NCBI GenBank assembly: GCA_947624945.1
Contig: CANQMJ010000056.1
Location: 1 to 14,678, forward strand
Reading direction: 5' to 3'
From: an uncultured Clostridia bacterium
Lineage (GTDB): Bacteria > Bacillota > Clostridia > Oscillospirales > CAG-272
Length of the DNA stretch: 14,678 nt
The translations under genes and the position numbers were made by a program. Positions within the stretch are counted from its first letter, which is position 1; every line of letters starts with the position of its first letter. Positions 5,997-13,214 of the stretch are shown piece after piece. The notes under the pieces were generated by a model. It saw only the letters and a program-made list of their open reading frames with translations, searched no databases and had not been told where the DNA came from.

Positions 5997-8732
5997 TCAC
6001 TTCTCCGTGCCGTACACTCTGAACTCATACACCGTCGGCGTGTACCACGTAAGCGACTCTCCGTATACGCTCGTCGCGTTCCAGCTCGAATCGTTCCATC
6101 TGCGCGCTTCAAGCACCTCTAATTTCAGGTATCTGTACGAGCCCTCCGTCACTATCGAGATGAATCCGAGCGTCTTTGTCACCTTAGTGCTGCTGAGGTC
6201 GGTGGCGTCCTCGATCATATCCCAGTTGTCGCCGTCCGTGCTGCCGTACAGCTTATAGCGGTAGAAGCCTTCGGAACCCTTGTACAGCATAAGCGACGCC
6301 TGAATGTTCGTAACGCTGCATTCGCGTCCGAGGTCGATCTCGACCGTAAACGGCCACTTATTGCTGCCCGCCACATAAGCGGTGTTGTAGTCGCCGTCTA
6401 CCATGTTCTCAGGCGCGCCGTCGTCGGATGCCGGCACCGTCGCCGTCGCTTTCGCATCCTGAGATAAGAGCTTGCCGTAAGTAACGGGTATCATGTCGCC
6501 CGTCTCGGAATTGTAGAGGATCTCGGGATAGTAATCGTAGTACGCGTATCCGTTCGAGAACACTATCGGCGCGAGCATCGTATCGCTCTTGATTATTCCC
6601 TGCGCGGGACCCCAGCGGTACGCGTGCATTATGTAGTGCGCGTCCTCGCCATCGCCGATCTTGAGTATCCAGCTCGACTGTGAGCCGAACGTCGACGAGT
6701 TGCCTATCGTGCGCAGCTCGCTCCATCCCTCCTTGATGTTGTCGGAGACGGCGTATGCGCCCTGCGTCGGCGCCCAGCCCGCCGTCTGCGAAACGAAGAA
6801 GTAGTAGAGCCCGTCGATCTTGACTATGTTCGGCATCTCGCGGTACATCTCGGGGAACAGACGCGCTGTCACCTCAACGATGTCGGAGTAATCCTCGCTG
6901 AATTTGAACACGTACGTCGTCGCGTTCGCGCCGCTGTCGACGCCGGGTTTGTTCGCCGCTGCGAGCAGATACGCCGTATCGTCGTCGTCGACGAATATTG
7001 ACATATCGCGCACCTCGACGCCGAGCGGGTTCCATATGTTGCACACCTTGAACTCGCCCCCGGGCGTGCCCGTCACGAGGAACAGCTTGCCGTCCGCATA
7101 TCCGTTCGGCTTTTCCCAGTGCGCCGCTATTACGACCTTGTTCTGCGACTTCACATATACGGTCTTGACGCTCTCGATCTTGCAGCTCGCCATCAGTTTG
7201 TGCGCCGACGAGTCGAGCACCACTCTCGATGAATTAAAGTTGTAGCCGTCGTCAGAGCTGCGCTCGACGACGCTCGCCTGACCGTTCTGCACGTTGACCG
7301 AGTAACTGTAATACTTGCTGCCGTCGTACATCTCGCTCTGCGTATGCAGGTTCGTGCCGTTTTGATTGTTTATCGCGTATAGCTCGCCTTCCGGCAGCTT
7401 GCGGCATGTCGCCGTCACCGCCTCGCTCTTTATCGTCGTCTTGCCGTATACGAGTCCGATGCTGTATTCGTGATCGCCGAGCTCGACGCCGTAATCCTGC
7501 CACGACGTGCCCGTGCATGTCGCGACGAGCTCGCCGTCGCGGTAAACGTCGTACTTGTCGGCTTCAAGCTCCGAACCCCAGTTGAGCGCCACACAGTTGA
7601 CGTCGCCCACCTTCGTCGTCCTGCCGCTGACGTCTCCCATCGCAAACGGGAGCGCCGCGACCGGCAGCGTCGTGTCGTGCTCCATCGCATAAACGCGTAT
7701 CTCGGCGAGATTGCACGCGCCCGCCTTTTCAAACACAATATCCGTGTAGTTTCCCGTCGTCGCCATCTCACCGTAGATGAGGAATTCCGACACGCGCGCC
7801 GTCGGCGCTTCCGTGACCTCCGCGATGAGGTCGCGGCTGCCGTCAGGCTTTACGCCGTAGAATTTACCGCCCACCGACGACGAGTCGCTTATGAACGCGA
7901 CGCATCCGACCGGGTACGTGCCGCCGAGCGACACCTTCGCCTCGCTTGTGCTCGACGCAAGCGTCGACGGGTTGTTGTCGACGAGCGCCGCGTCGCTCGA
8001 CGTGACCGTCAGCTTCGTCATACCGCGGTCCTCGGGGATCAGCTTGAAGTCCTCGTATGATCCGTCGGCGTATGATTCGCGCGCGGGCTCGATTATCACA
8101 TCGGTCGGTATGTTGACCGCCGAATATATCTCCATTTCGGCGATATTCGCGCAGTCGCGCGTATTTTCATACTTGATATAGCGGAACGCGGCTACGTTGT
8201 CGAATTTTGTGTAGTCGACGGTCGTTTTGCGCCTCGGCGCAGTCTTAATGTCATATATCTGAGTCCATACGACGCCGTCGACGGAGCCGTAGAACGTCCC
8301 GTTGAGTCTGCCCTCGTATCCGTCTCCGCGAGGCGTGAATCCGAGCTTGCCGACGAGCACGCGCTCGCCGAGATCGACCTTTATCCATCCGTTCTCGATG
8401 CCGTCAAAGAACGTCGACGCGTTGCCGTCGAACGCGTTCGCCGCCACGTCGGAGCCGTTGTTCCACGGCGTCGACGACGTTATCATGTCGGCGGTGACGT
8501 TTATCTTACTATATGCGGCGTCGCCGTTCGGCTCCGGGAACTCCATCGGCTCGGGGACCGTCGCCTCGGGCCATGCGGGAGCCTCAGACAGTACGTTTAC
8601 ATTTGTATCTTCGGGCATGCCCGACGTATCGCCGCCGGAGCCGGTCCCCATGTCACTTCCGCCTCCGGGACCGCACGCAAAAAGCGACAGCACCGTAACT
8701 GCCGCAAGCAGCGCAGCGATAAGTTTTTTCAT
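5997..8732 (-). CDS. Multidomain lipoprotein with GH43_24/34-like propeller, exo-beta-1,3-galactanase-like
   Basis: 911-aa predicted surface enzyme. The signal peptide ends in lipobox LFAC (Cys20), with a Gly/Ser-rich linker after it. Modules in order: discoidin/CBM32-like (about 75-203), a second, weaker discoidin-like module (about 240-348), a fibronectin-III-like domain (about 375-444), a five-bladed GH43-type propeller (about 450-755), and a C-terminal CBM32-like domain (about 756-909). The propeller has VRDMSIFVDDD (574-584), REMP (631-634) and TFGSQSS (681-687), which resemble GH43 subfamilies 24/34. In exo-beta-1,3-galactanases of that type, Glu acts as acid and Gln as the unusual base. 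Glu632 and Gln685 fit those roles by spacing, and Glu520 (KIES) fits the third conserved Glu. Substrate is therefore probably beta-1,3-galactan of arabinogalactan (inference). Start: GAGG lies about 10 nt upstream; its own promoter is at 8771-8800. No clear terminator follows. The lipoprotein and GH43-fold calls are good; activity is tentative. Confidence 0.8.
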   Translation of the reverse strand: MKKLIAALLAAVTVLSLFACGPGGGSDMGTGSGGDTSGMPEDTNVNVLSEAPAWPEATVPEPMEFPEPNGDAAYSKINVTADMITSSTPWNNGSDVAANAFDGNASTFFDGIENGWIKVDLGERVLVGKLGFTPRGDGYEGRLNGTFYGSVDGVVWTQIYDIKTAPRRKTTVDYTKFDNVAAFRYIKYENTRDCANIAEMEIYSAVNIPTDVIIEPARESYADGSYEDFKLIPEDRGMTKLTVTSSDAALVDNNPSTLASSTSEAKVSLGGTYPVGCVAFISDSSSVGGKFYGVKPDGSRDLIAEVTEAPTARVSEFLIYGEMATTGNYTDIVFEKAGACNLAEIRVYAMEHDTTLPVAALPFAMGDVSGRTTKVGDVNCVALNWGSELEADKYDVYRDGELVATCTGTSWQDYGVELGDHEYSIGLVYGKTTIKSEAVTATCRKLPEGELYAINNQNGTNLHTQSEMYDGSKYYSYSVNVQNGQASVVERSSDDGYNFNSSRVVLDSSAHKLMASCKIESVKTVYVKSQNKVVIAAHWEKPNGYADGKLFLVTGTPGGEFKVCNIWNPLGVEVRDMSIFVDDDDTAYLLAAANKPGVDSGANATTYVFKFSEDYSDIVEVTARLFPEMYREMPNIVKIDGLYYFFVSQTAGWAPTQGAYAVSDNIKEGWSELRTIGNSSTFGSQSSWILKIGDGEDAHYIMHAYRWGPAQGIIKSDTMLAPIVFSNGYAYYDYYPEILYNSETGDMIPVTYGKLLSQDAKATATVPASDDGAPENMVDGDYNTAYVAGSNKWPFTVEIDLGRECSVTNIQASLMLYKGSEGFYRYKLYGSTDGDNWDMIEDATDLSSTKVTKTLGFISIVTEGSYRYLKLEVLEARRWNDSSWNATSVYGESLTWYTPTVYEFRVYGTEK

Positions 8733-8770
8733 CTAACTATACCTCGCTTTTGTGAGCATTTTCTACAATA

Positions 8771-8800
8771 AATATACCACCGCCGCGCGTGTTTTGTCAA
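8771..8800 (-). promoter_or_regulatory. Sigma-A promoter of the galactanase-like lipoprotein gene
   Basis: On the - strand, -35 TTGACA (8795-8800) and -10 TATATT (8771-8776) are separated by an 18-nt GC-rich spacer. The predicted start near 8764 leaves a leader of about 30 nt containing the GAGG ribosome site. Confidence 0.75.
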
Positions 8801-8831
8801 CCGTATTTTTACAGTGAGTGCGCATAACGCA

Positions 8832-8860
8832 TTGCAAACGGTGTCGGATTGTGCTATACT
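8832..8860 (+). promoter_or_regulatory. Sigma-A promoter of the MATE gene
   Basis: -35 TTGCAA (8832-8837), a 17-nt spacer, and -10 TATACT (8855-8860). The transcript would start near 8867, at a 10-bp palindrome CGATATATCG (8871-8880). Divergent from the - strand promoter at 8771-8800, with about 30 nt between the two -35 boxes. Confidence 0.75.
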
Positions 8861-8902
8861 TGACTTTGTTCGATATATCGTAATTGAGGATGTTTTCTAA
8901 AG

Positions 8903-10345
8903 ATGACACATCTGTTGCACATGCCGCATCTGCACCCGCACCATTTGCATCATGAGCATCACCGCAAATCGACCGAAATGGACATGACGGTCGGCAGCAT
9001 CCCGTCGCTGCTCATACGCTTCGCGATACCGATGCTGATAGGCAACCTGTTCCAGCAGCTCTACAACACCGTCGACTCATGGGTCGTCGGCAACTACGTC
9101 AGCCAGTCCGCGTTCGCCGCCGTCGGCAGCGTCGGTCCGATACTGAATACCGCCATCGGCTTCTTCTCGGGATTTGCCACAGGCGCGGGTGTCGTTATCG
9201 GTCAATATGCCGGCGCAAAGGACGACAAACGCCTCTCCGACACTGTACAGACTACGATGCTCGTCTCGCTCATACTCTGCGCCGTGTTCACCGTCGTCTG
9301 CTCTTTATCGGTGCCGTTCATGGTGTCGCTGATGGACACACCCCCCTCCGTCGTGCCCGACGCCGTCGCGTATCTGTCCATCTACTTCTACGGCATGGCG
9401 GGACTGATGCTCTACAACATCGGCTCCGGCATACTGCGCGCGATCGGCAACTCGTTCTTCCCCCTTATCGCGCTCATAATATCAGCGCTCGCAAACATTG
9501 TGTTCGACCTTTGGTTCGTCCTCGGTTTCCACATGGGCGCCGACGGCGTCGCACTCGCGACAGTCATAGCGCAGGCGCTGTCCGCAATATTTATACTCGC
9601 GATACTCACATTCGTCAAAACCTCGTACCGCATCGAATGGTTCCATCTGCGCATTGACCGCGCGATACTGTTCCGCATAATCAAAATAAGCATACCGACC
9701 GCGCTCCAGCTCGCGATAACGGCGTTTTCAAACGTGTTCGTGCAGTCGTACATAAACGCGTTCGACCAGGACGCCATGGCGGGATGGACCGCGTACAACA
9801 AGATCGACGCGTTCGCGATGCTGCCGATGCAGTCGATATCGCTCGCCGTAACAACGTTCGTCGCACAGAATTACGGCGCAGGTCAGCCGAAGCGTTCGCG
9901 TCAGGGCGCAAGGGTCGGCATACTCATCTCAACCGTCATAACCGTTGTGCTCGTGATACCGATAATGATATTCGCGCCGCAGCTCGTCGTGTTCCTCAGC
10001 AGCGAGGGCACCGACCTCTACGTCACATACGGCTCGATGTTCCTGCGCTGGATATCGCCGTTCTATGTGCTCTGCATAATCAACCAGATACTCGCGGGAG
10101 TCCTTCGCGGAGCCGGAGACTCGCAGGCGCCGATGCTCATAATGCTCGGCTCGTTCGTCGCATTCCGTCAGATATATCTGTTCACGCTTACGCGTCTGAC
10201 GGACTCCGTCATGGTCATCACATTCGCGTATCCGGCGGGCTGGCTCGTCTGCTCGCTTGCGATGCTCATATACTATATCTTCGCGCCGTGGGAAAAGAAA
10301 TACCTCGGCACCGTAACGGGTACGTCCGTAAAGGAAGGTCAATGA
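8903..10345 (+). CDS. MATE-family multidrug/cation exporter with His-rich N-terminus
   Basis: 480-aa polytopic inner-membrane protein of the MATE family (NorM/DinF-like), which exports cationic compounds in exchange for Na+ or H+. Twelve hydrophobic segments are expected. Recognisable family features are IPMLIGNLFQQLYNTVDSWV in helix 1, the repeat-equivalent helix-7 region SIPTALQLAITAFSNVFVQS, NYGAGQPKR at the end of helix 8, and GVLRGAGDSQAPM. The first 26 residues before the family start (MDMTVGSIPSLLI) are unusual, with ten histidines within residues 3-20. Start: the ATG at 8903 has GAGG at 8886-8889 (spacing 13, a little long). An alternative ATG at 8978 would remove the His-rich tail, but I see no ribosome site for it. 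Own promoter at 8832-8860; strong terminator after the gene. The exported substrate cannot be told. Confidence 0.93.
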   Translation: MTHLLHMPHLHPHHLHHEHHRKSTEMDMTVGSIPSLLIRFAIPMLIGNLFQQLYNTVDSWVVGNYVSQSAFAAVGSVGPILNTAIGFFSGFATGAGVVIGQYAGAKDDKRLSDTVQTTMLVSLILCAVFTVVCSLSVPFMVSLMDTPPSVVPDAVAYLSIYFYGMAGLMLYNIGSGILRAIGNSFFPLIALIISALANIVFDLWFVLGFHMGADGVALATVIAQALSAIFILAILTFVKTSYRIEWFHLRIDRAILFRIIKISIPTALQLAITAFSNVFVQSYINAFDQDAMAGWTAYNKIDAFAMLPMQSISLAVTTFVAQNYGAGQPKRSRQGARVGILISTVITVVLVIPIMIFAPQLVVFLSSEGTDLYVTYGSMFLRWISPFYVLCIINQILAGVLRGAGDSQAPMLIMLGSFVAFRQIYLFTLTRLTDSVMVITFAYPAGWLVCSLAMLIYYIFAPWEKKYLGTVTGTSVKEGQ

Positions 10346-10371
10346 TCTCCGCGCCGTGCGCGCGGCAACGT

Positions 10372-10410
10372 AAAAGCGACGGTATGATCAAAGTCATACC
10401 GTCGCTTTTT
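10372..10410. terminator. Bidirectional intrinsic terminator between MATE and Na/Pi genes
   Basis: A perfect 16-bp stem (AAAAGCGACGGTATGA at 10372-10387 with 10394-10409) has a 6-nt loop, followed on the + strand by a T-tract (TTTTT then CTTTC). Reading from the - strand the stem is followed by TTTTACG. It lies between converging genes that end at 10345 and 10439. Confidence 0.93.
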
Positions 10411-10438
10411 CTTTCATTATGCGTGACTTGCTCACGGC

Positions 10439-12208
10439 TCAGAACCCGTACTTTTCCTCGTATTCGTCGAAGTAGCGGTTGAACGTCGCCGTTTTCAGAT
10501 GCTTCAGATTCGTCAGATACTCGTGCGTATCGAACATGTTCGACTCGAGCTCTATCATCGCGACGCCGATATTTGAGCAGTGGTCCGCGATGCGCTCAAA
10601 ATCCGTTATCATATCGTTGAACACGAACCCGTGGTCGAGCGTACATTCGCCCGAACGCACGCGCTCGACGTGATTGTGCTTCGCCTTGTCGCACAGCGCG
10701 TCTATCAGCTCCTCGAGCGGCTCTACGCGGTATGCGAGCGTCACGTCGTCGTTTTTGAACGAATTGAACGATATATGCACGATCTCCAGCACCGCGTTCG
10801 CGATGCGCGACAGCTCGTACTCCGCGTCCTCGGTGAAGCTGATCTTCTTGCGCGCGATCTCATCAGCCGCTTTTGACAGATTCACGGCGTGGTCTCCGAT
10901 GCGCTCAAAGTCGCTTATCGTGTGCAGGAAACGCGACACATCCTTGTTTTGCAGATCCGTCATCTCGCGGCCCGTTATCTGCACGAGGTACGTGCCGAGC
11001 TTGTCCTCGTACGTGTCTATCATGTTCTCCGTCTTGTTTACCTCGGCTCGCAGCTCGTCCGAATAGTTGCTGAGCAGTATCACCGAGCGCGACAGGTTCT
11101 CCTTGACGCGGTCCGCCATGTCGCACATGGCAATTCGGCTCTGTTCAACCGCGAGCGCGGGGTGCGCGATAAAGCGCTCCTCGAGGCGCTCCGCGATGAC
11201 GCCGTCGTCATTTTCCTCTTCCTCGCTTCCCTTTTCAGGCACGAGGAAACGTGCGAGCTTTTCAAGCAGATTCACGAACGGGAACAGCACAAGCACCATC
11301 GCCACCCTGTAAACGCTGTTGATGAGCGCGATGCCAATCGTGTTCGCCGTCGCCGGCATGAACGCGAAGTCGGCGGCGAGATGCACGCCGTAGAACAGCG
11401 CCGAGCACACGAGCGTGCCGAGCACGTTTATCAAAAGATATATCAGCGACGTGCGCTTTCCGTCGCGGTTCGCGCCGATAGCGGACAGGAGCACCGGCAC
11501 CGACGCGCCGATACCGATACCCATTATGAGCGGCAGCGCCGTCGCATACGTTATCGCGCCCGTTATCGTCAGCGACTGGAGTATACCGACCGCCGCCGAC
11601 GCCGACTGCAAAACCGCCGTTATCGCGATACCGACGATAATTCCGACCGCGGGATTTTCAAACGCCGCAAGAATGTTCACGAACTTCGCGCTCTCGCGCA
11701 GCGGCTCGACCGCCGCCGACATCGCCTGCATGCCGTACATCAGAACAGCGAAGCCCAAAAGTATATCGCCGACATGGCGCTTCGTCTGCGACTTACAGAA
11801 CGAGCGCAGGCATATGCCGACGAGCGCCACTATCGCCGTCAGCGTCGCCGTCGACAAAAGCGATATCCACCCGTGCCGCATGCCGTCGAGCATTGAAAGG
11901 CACAATACCCATCCCGTCACGCTCGTACCGATATTGGCGCCCATGATGATGCCGATAGCCTGACGCACCGTCATCATGCCGGAGTTGACGAATCCGACGA
12001 CCATGACCGTCGTCGCCGACGACGACTGCACCACAGCCGTCACGCCCGTACCGAGCAGCACTCCCTTCAGCGGCGTGTTCGACAGACGCCACAGTATGAC
12101 CTCGAGTCTGTTGCCCGCCACGCGTTTGAGCGCCTCGCCCATCAGCGCCATTCCGAAAAGGAACATCGCGACGCCGCCGAGCAGCGCAATCACATCAGAA
12201 ATTTCCAT
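10439..12208 (-). CDS. Na+/phosphate cotransporter (NptA/YjbB-type) with PhoU-like tail
   Basis: 589-aa predicted membrane transporter or exporter of inorganic phosphate coupled to Na+. The membrane part (about 1-325) holds the two inverted-repeat signature motifs of the Na/Pi-cotransporter family: QSSSATT (61-67) and the variant QSASA (201-205). The cytoplasmic part (about 345-560) has two PhoU-type three-helix repeats with metal-binding motifs DFERIGDH (433-440) and DFERIADH (536-543). In bacteria this fused architecture (E. coli YjbB type) is linked to phosphate efflux or homeostasis. The ATG at 12208 is preceded by only a weak GAGAG. A promoter lies at 12253-12281. It is divergent from mntP across 344 nt and ends on the two-way terminator at 10372-10410. 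Family is confident; transport direction is not known from sequence. Confidence 0.94.
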   Translation of the reverse strand: MEISDVIALLGGVAMFLFGMALMGEALKRVAGNRLEVILWRLSNTPLKGVLLGTGVTAVVQSSSATTVMVVGFVNSGMMTVRQAIGIIMGANIGTSVTGWVLCLSMLDGMRHGWISLLSTATLTAIVALVGICLRSFCKSQTKRHVGDILLGFAVLMYGMQAMSAAVEPLRESAKFVNILAAFENPAVGIIVGIAITAVLQSASAAVGILQSLTITGAITYATALPLIMGIGIGASVPVLLSAIGANRDGKRTSLIYLLINVLGTLVCSALFYGVHLAADFAFMPATANTIGIALINSVYRVAMVLVLFPFVNLLEKLARFLVPEKGSEEEENDDGVIAERLEERFIAHPALAVEQSRIAMCDMADRVKENLSRSVILLSNYSDELRAEVNKTENMIDTYEDKLGTYLVQITGREMTDLQNKDVSRFLHTISDFERIGDHAVNLSKAADEIARKKISFTEDAEYELSRIANAVLEIVHISFNSFKNDDVTLAYRVEPLEELIDALCDKAKHNHVERVRSGECTLDHGFVFNDMITDFERIADHCSNIGVAMIELESNMFDTHEYLTNLKHLKTATFNRYFDEYEEKYGF

Positions 12209-12252
12209 TTGATATAGCTCTCATATATCCTTTTCACACTTCCACAAAGTAC

Positions 12253-12281
12253 ATGATACAGCATAATCGGACAGATTGCAA
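12253..12281 (-). promoter_or_regulatory. Sigma-A promoter of the Na/Pi gene
   Basis: On the - strand, -35 TTGCAA (12276-12281), a 17-nt spacer, and -10 TATCAT (12253-12258). Predicted start near 12246, leader about 37 nt. Confidence 0.65.
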
Positions 12282-12373
12282 GATGATTTTTGTATCGGGA
12301 CGCAAAAAAATTCAAAATCATGTAAAAGTTTCGTCGACCTCTCCCCCACTCTCACAAAAAGTGCATTATTATT

Positions 12374-12405
12374 CGATTTTTTGTCGCCGAGCCTTCAAAA
12401 AATCG
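12374..12405. repeat. 10-bp inverted repeat upstream of the mntP promoter
   Basis: CGATTTTTTG (12374-12383) is the exact reverse complement of 12396-12405, with a 12-nt GC-rich loop. It ends 11 nt before the mntP -35 box. It may be an operator for a metal regulator or a curved upstream element. The rest of the 12282-12373 stretch is AT-rich with no gene that I can support. Confidence 0.5.
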
Positions 12406-12416
12406 CCTTCGATTTA

Positions 12417-12445
12417 TTGACAACCGCGCCGCACGGTAGTACAAT
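12417..12445 (+). promoter_or_regulatory. Near-consensus sigma-A promoter of mntP
   Basis: -35 TTGACA (12417-12422), a 17-nt GC-rich spacer, and -10 TACAAT (12440-12445). The transcript should begin near 12452, giving a leader of about 100 nt before the ATG. Confidence 0.85.
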
Positions 12446-12468
12446 AGTCAAAATAATATTAGGCTGTC

Positions 12469-12525
12469 GCACGGAGTGCTTGCGCATCGTGACTCGGGTA
12501 GAGACCAAGCGGTCGTGCCGGAGTC
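12469..12525 (+). promoter_or_regulatory. Structured 5' leader of mntP, candidate cis-regulatory RNA
   Basis: Two stems can be drawn by hand. The first pairs 12470-12473 with 12488-12491 and 12476-12479 with 12484-12487, leaving a GA bulge and a UUGC loop. The second pairs GACTC (12491-12495) with GAGTC (12521-12525) and encloses a GACC/GGTC hairpin (12503-12506 with 12511-12514). The two stems share base 12491 and so nearly stack. mntP genes are often controlled by the Mn2+-sensing yybP-ykoY riboswitch, but I do not see that family's conserved GGGGAGUA loop here, so I do not assign it. Confidence 0.45.
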
Positions 12526-12552
12526 ATTTATTATACGTCGGAGGAAGTCAAA

Positions 12553-13134
12553 ATGGAGTGGAGCGGAATGTTCATTCTAAACAGCGTCATGCTCGGCGTC
12601 GGACTCGCCATGGACGCGTTTTCCGTATCTATGGCGAACGGACTTGACGAACCGAAAATGAGCAAAGGCAAAATGAGCGTTGTCGCAGGCGTATTCGCGG
12701 GATTTCAGTTCGCGATGCCCATGATAGGCTGGATATGTGTCCACACGATAGTGCAGTACTTCACATCGTTTGAAAAGGCGGTGCCGTGGATAGCGCTCAT
12801 GCTGCTCGCATACATAGGCAGTAAAATGCTCATATCGGGCATACGCGGCGGCGATAACGAAGAAAATCACGGCATCGGCGTCGGCGCGCTGCTCATACAG
12901 GGCGTCGCGACGTCCATCGACGCGCTGTCGGTCGGCTTCACGATAGCAGACTACGACGGCATAATGGCGCTCGCATCGTGCCTCATAATCGCCGCCGTCA
13001 CGTTCGTCATATGCACGGCGGGACTCGCGATAGGCAAACGATTCGGCACAAAGCTGTCGGGCAAAGCGCAGATACTCGGCGGCGTTATACTTATCGTGAT
13101 CGGCATCGAGATATTTCTCACCGGCGTCCTGTAA
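12553..13134 (+). CDS. mntP: Manganese efflux protein MntP
   Basis: 193-aa predicted inner-membrane Mn2+ exporter (MntP/DUF204 family; E. coli MntP is about 188 aa). Two three-helix repeats carry the conserved acidic signatures: AMDAFSVSMANG with Asp21 in helix 1 and ATSIDALSVGF with Asp123 in helix 4. A polar acidic loop between the repeats (GGDNEENHG, 99-107) matches the family. The C-terminal helix begins at AQILGGVILIVIGIEI. Start: GGAGG at 12540-12544, 8 nt before the ATG. It is driven by the promoter at 12417-12445 through a structured leader and ends before a strong hairpin at 13160-13196. Its divergent neighbour is a phosphate transporter. The family is clear. Confidence 0.95.
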   Translation: MEWSGMFILNSVMLGVGLAMDAFSVSMANGLDEPKMSKGKMSVVAGVFAGFQFAMPMIGWICVHTIVQYFTSFEKAVPWIALMLLAYIGSKMLISGIRGGDNEENHGIGVGALLIQGVATSIDALSVGFTIADYDGIMALASCLIIAAVTFVICTAGLAIGKRFGTKLSGKAQILGGVILIVIGIEIFLTGVL

Positions 13135-13159
13135 ACGCAGCTCTGAAATAATAACGCAG

Positions 13160-13196
13160 AAATTCCGCGGCGGACAAAACGTCCGCCGCGGAATTT
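13160..13196. terminator. Bidirectional terminator between mntP and the GH43 gene
   Basis: A perfect 16-bp GC-rich stem (13160-13175 with 13181-13196) has an AAAAC loop. The stem itself ends in TTT on both strands. It starts 26 nt after mntP and lies 19 nt from the stop of the facing GH43 gene. The T-tract is short, but the stem is very stable. Confidence 0.85.
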
Positions 13197-13214
13197 TATA
13201 ATCGTCTTATATAA

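Noticed and set aside
10889..11896. Long + strand open frame (335 codons) opposite the Na/Pi gene
   Set aside because: Extremely Arg/His-rich translation, typical of a GC-rich shadow frame. The opposite strand encodes conserved PhoU and Na/Pi motifs.
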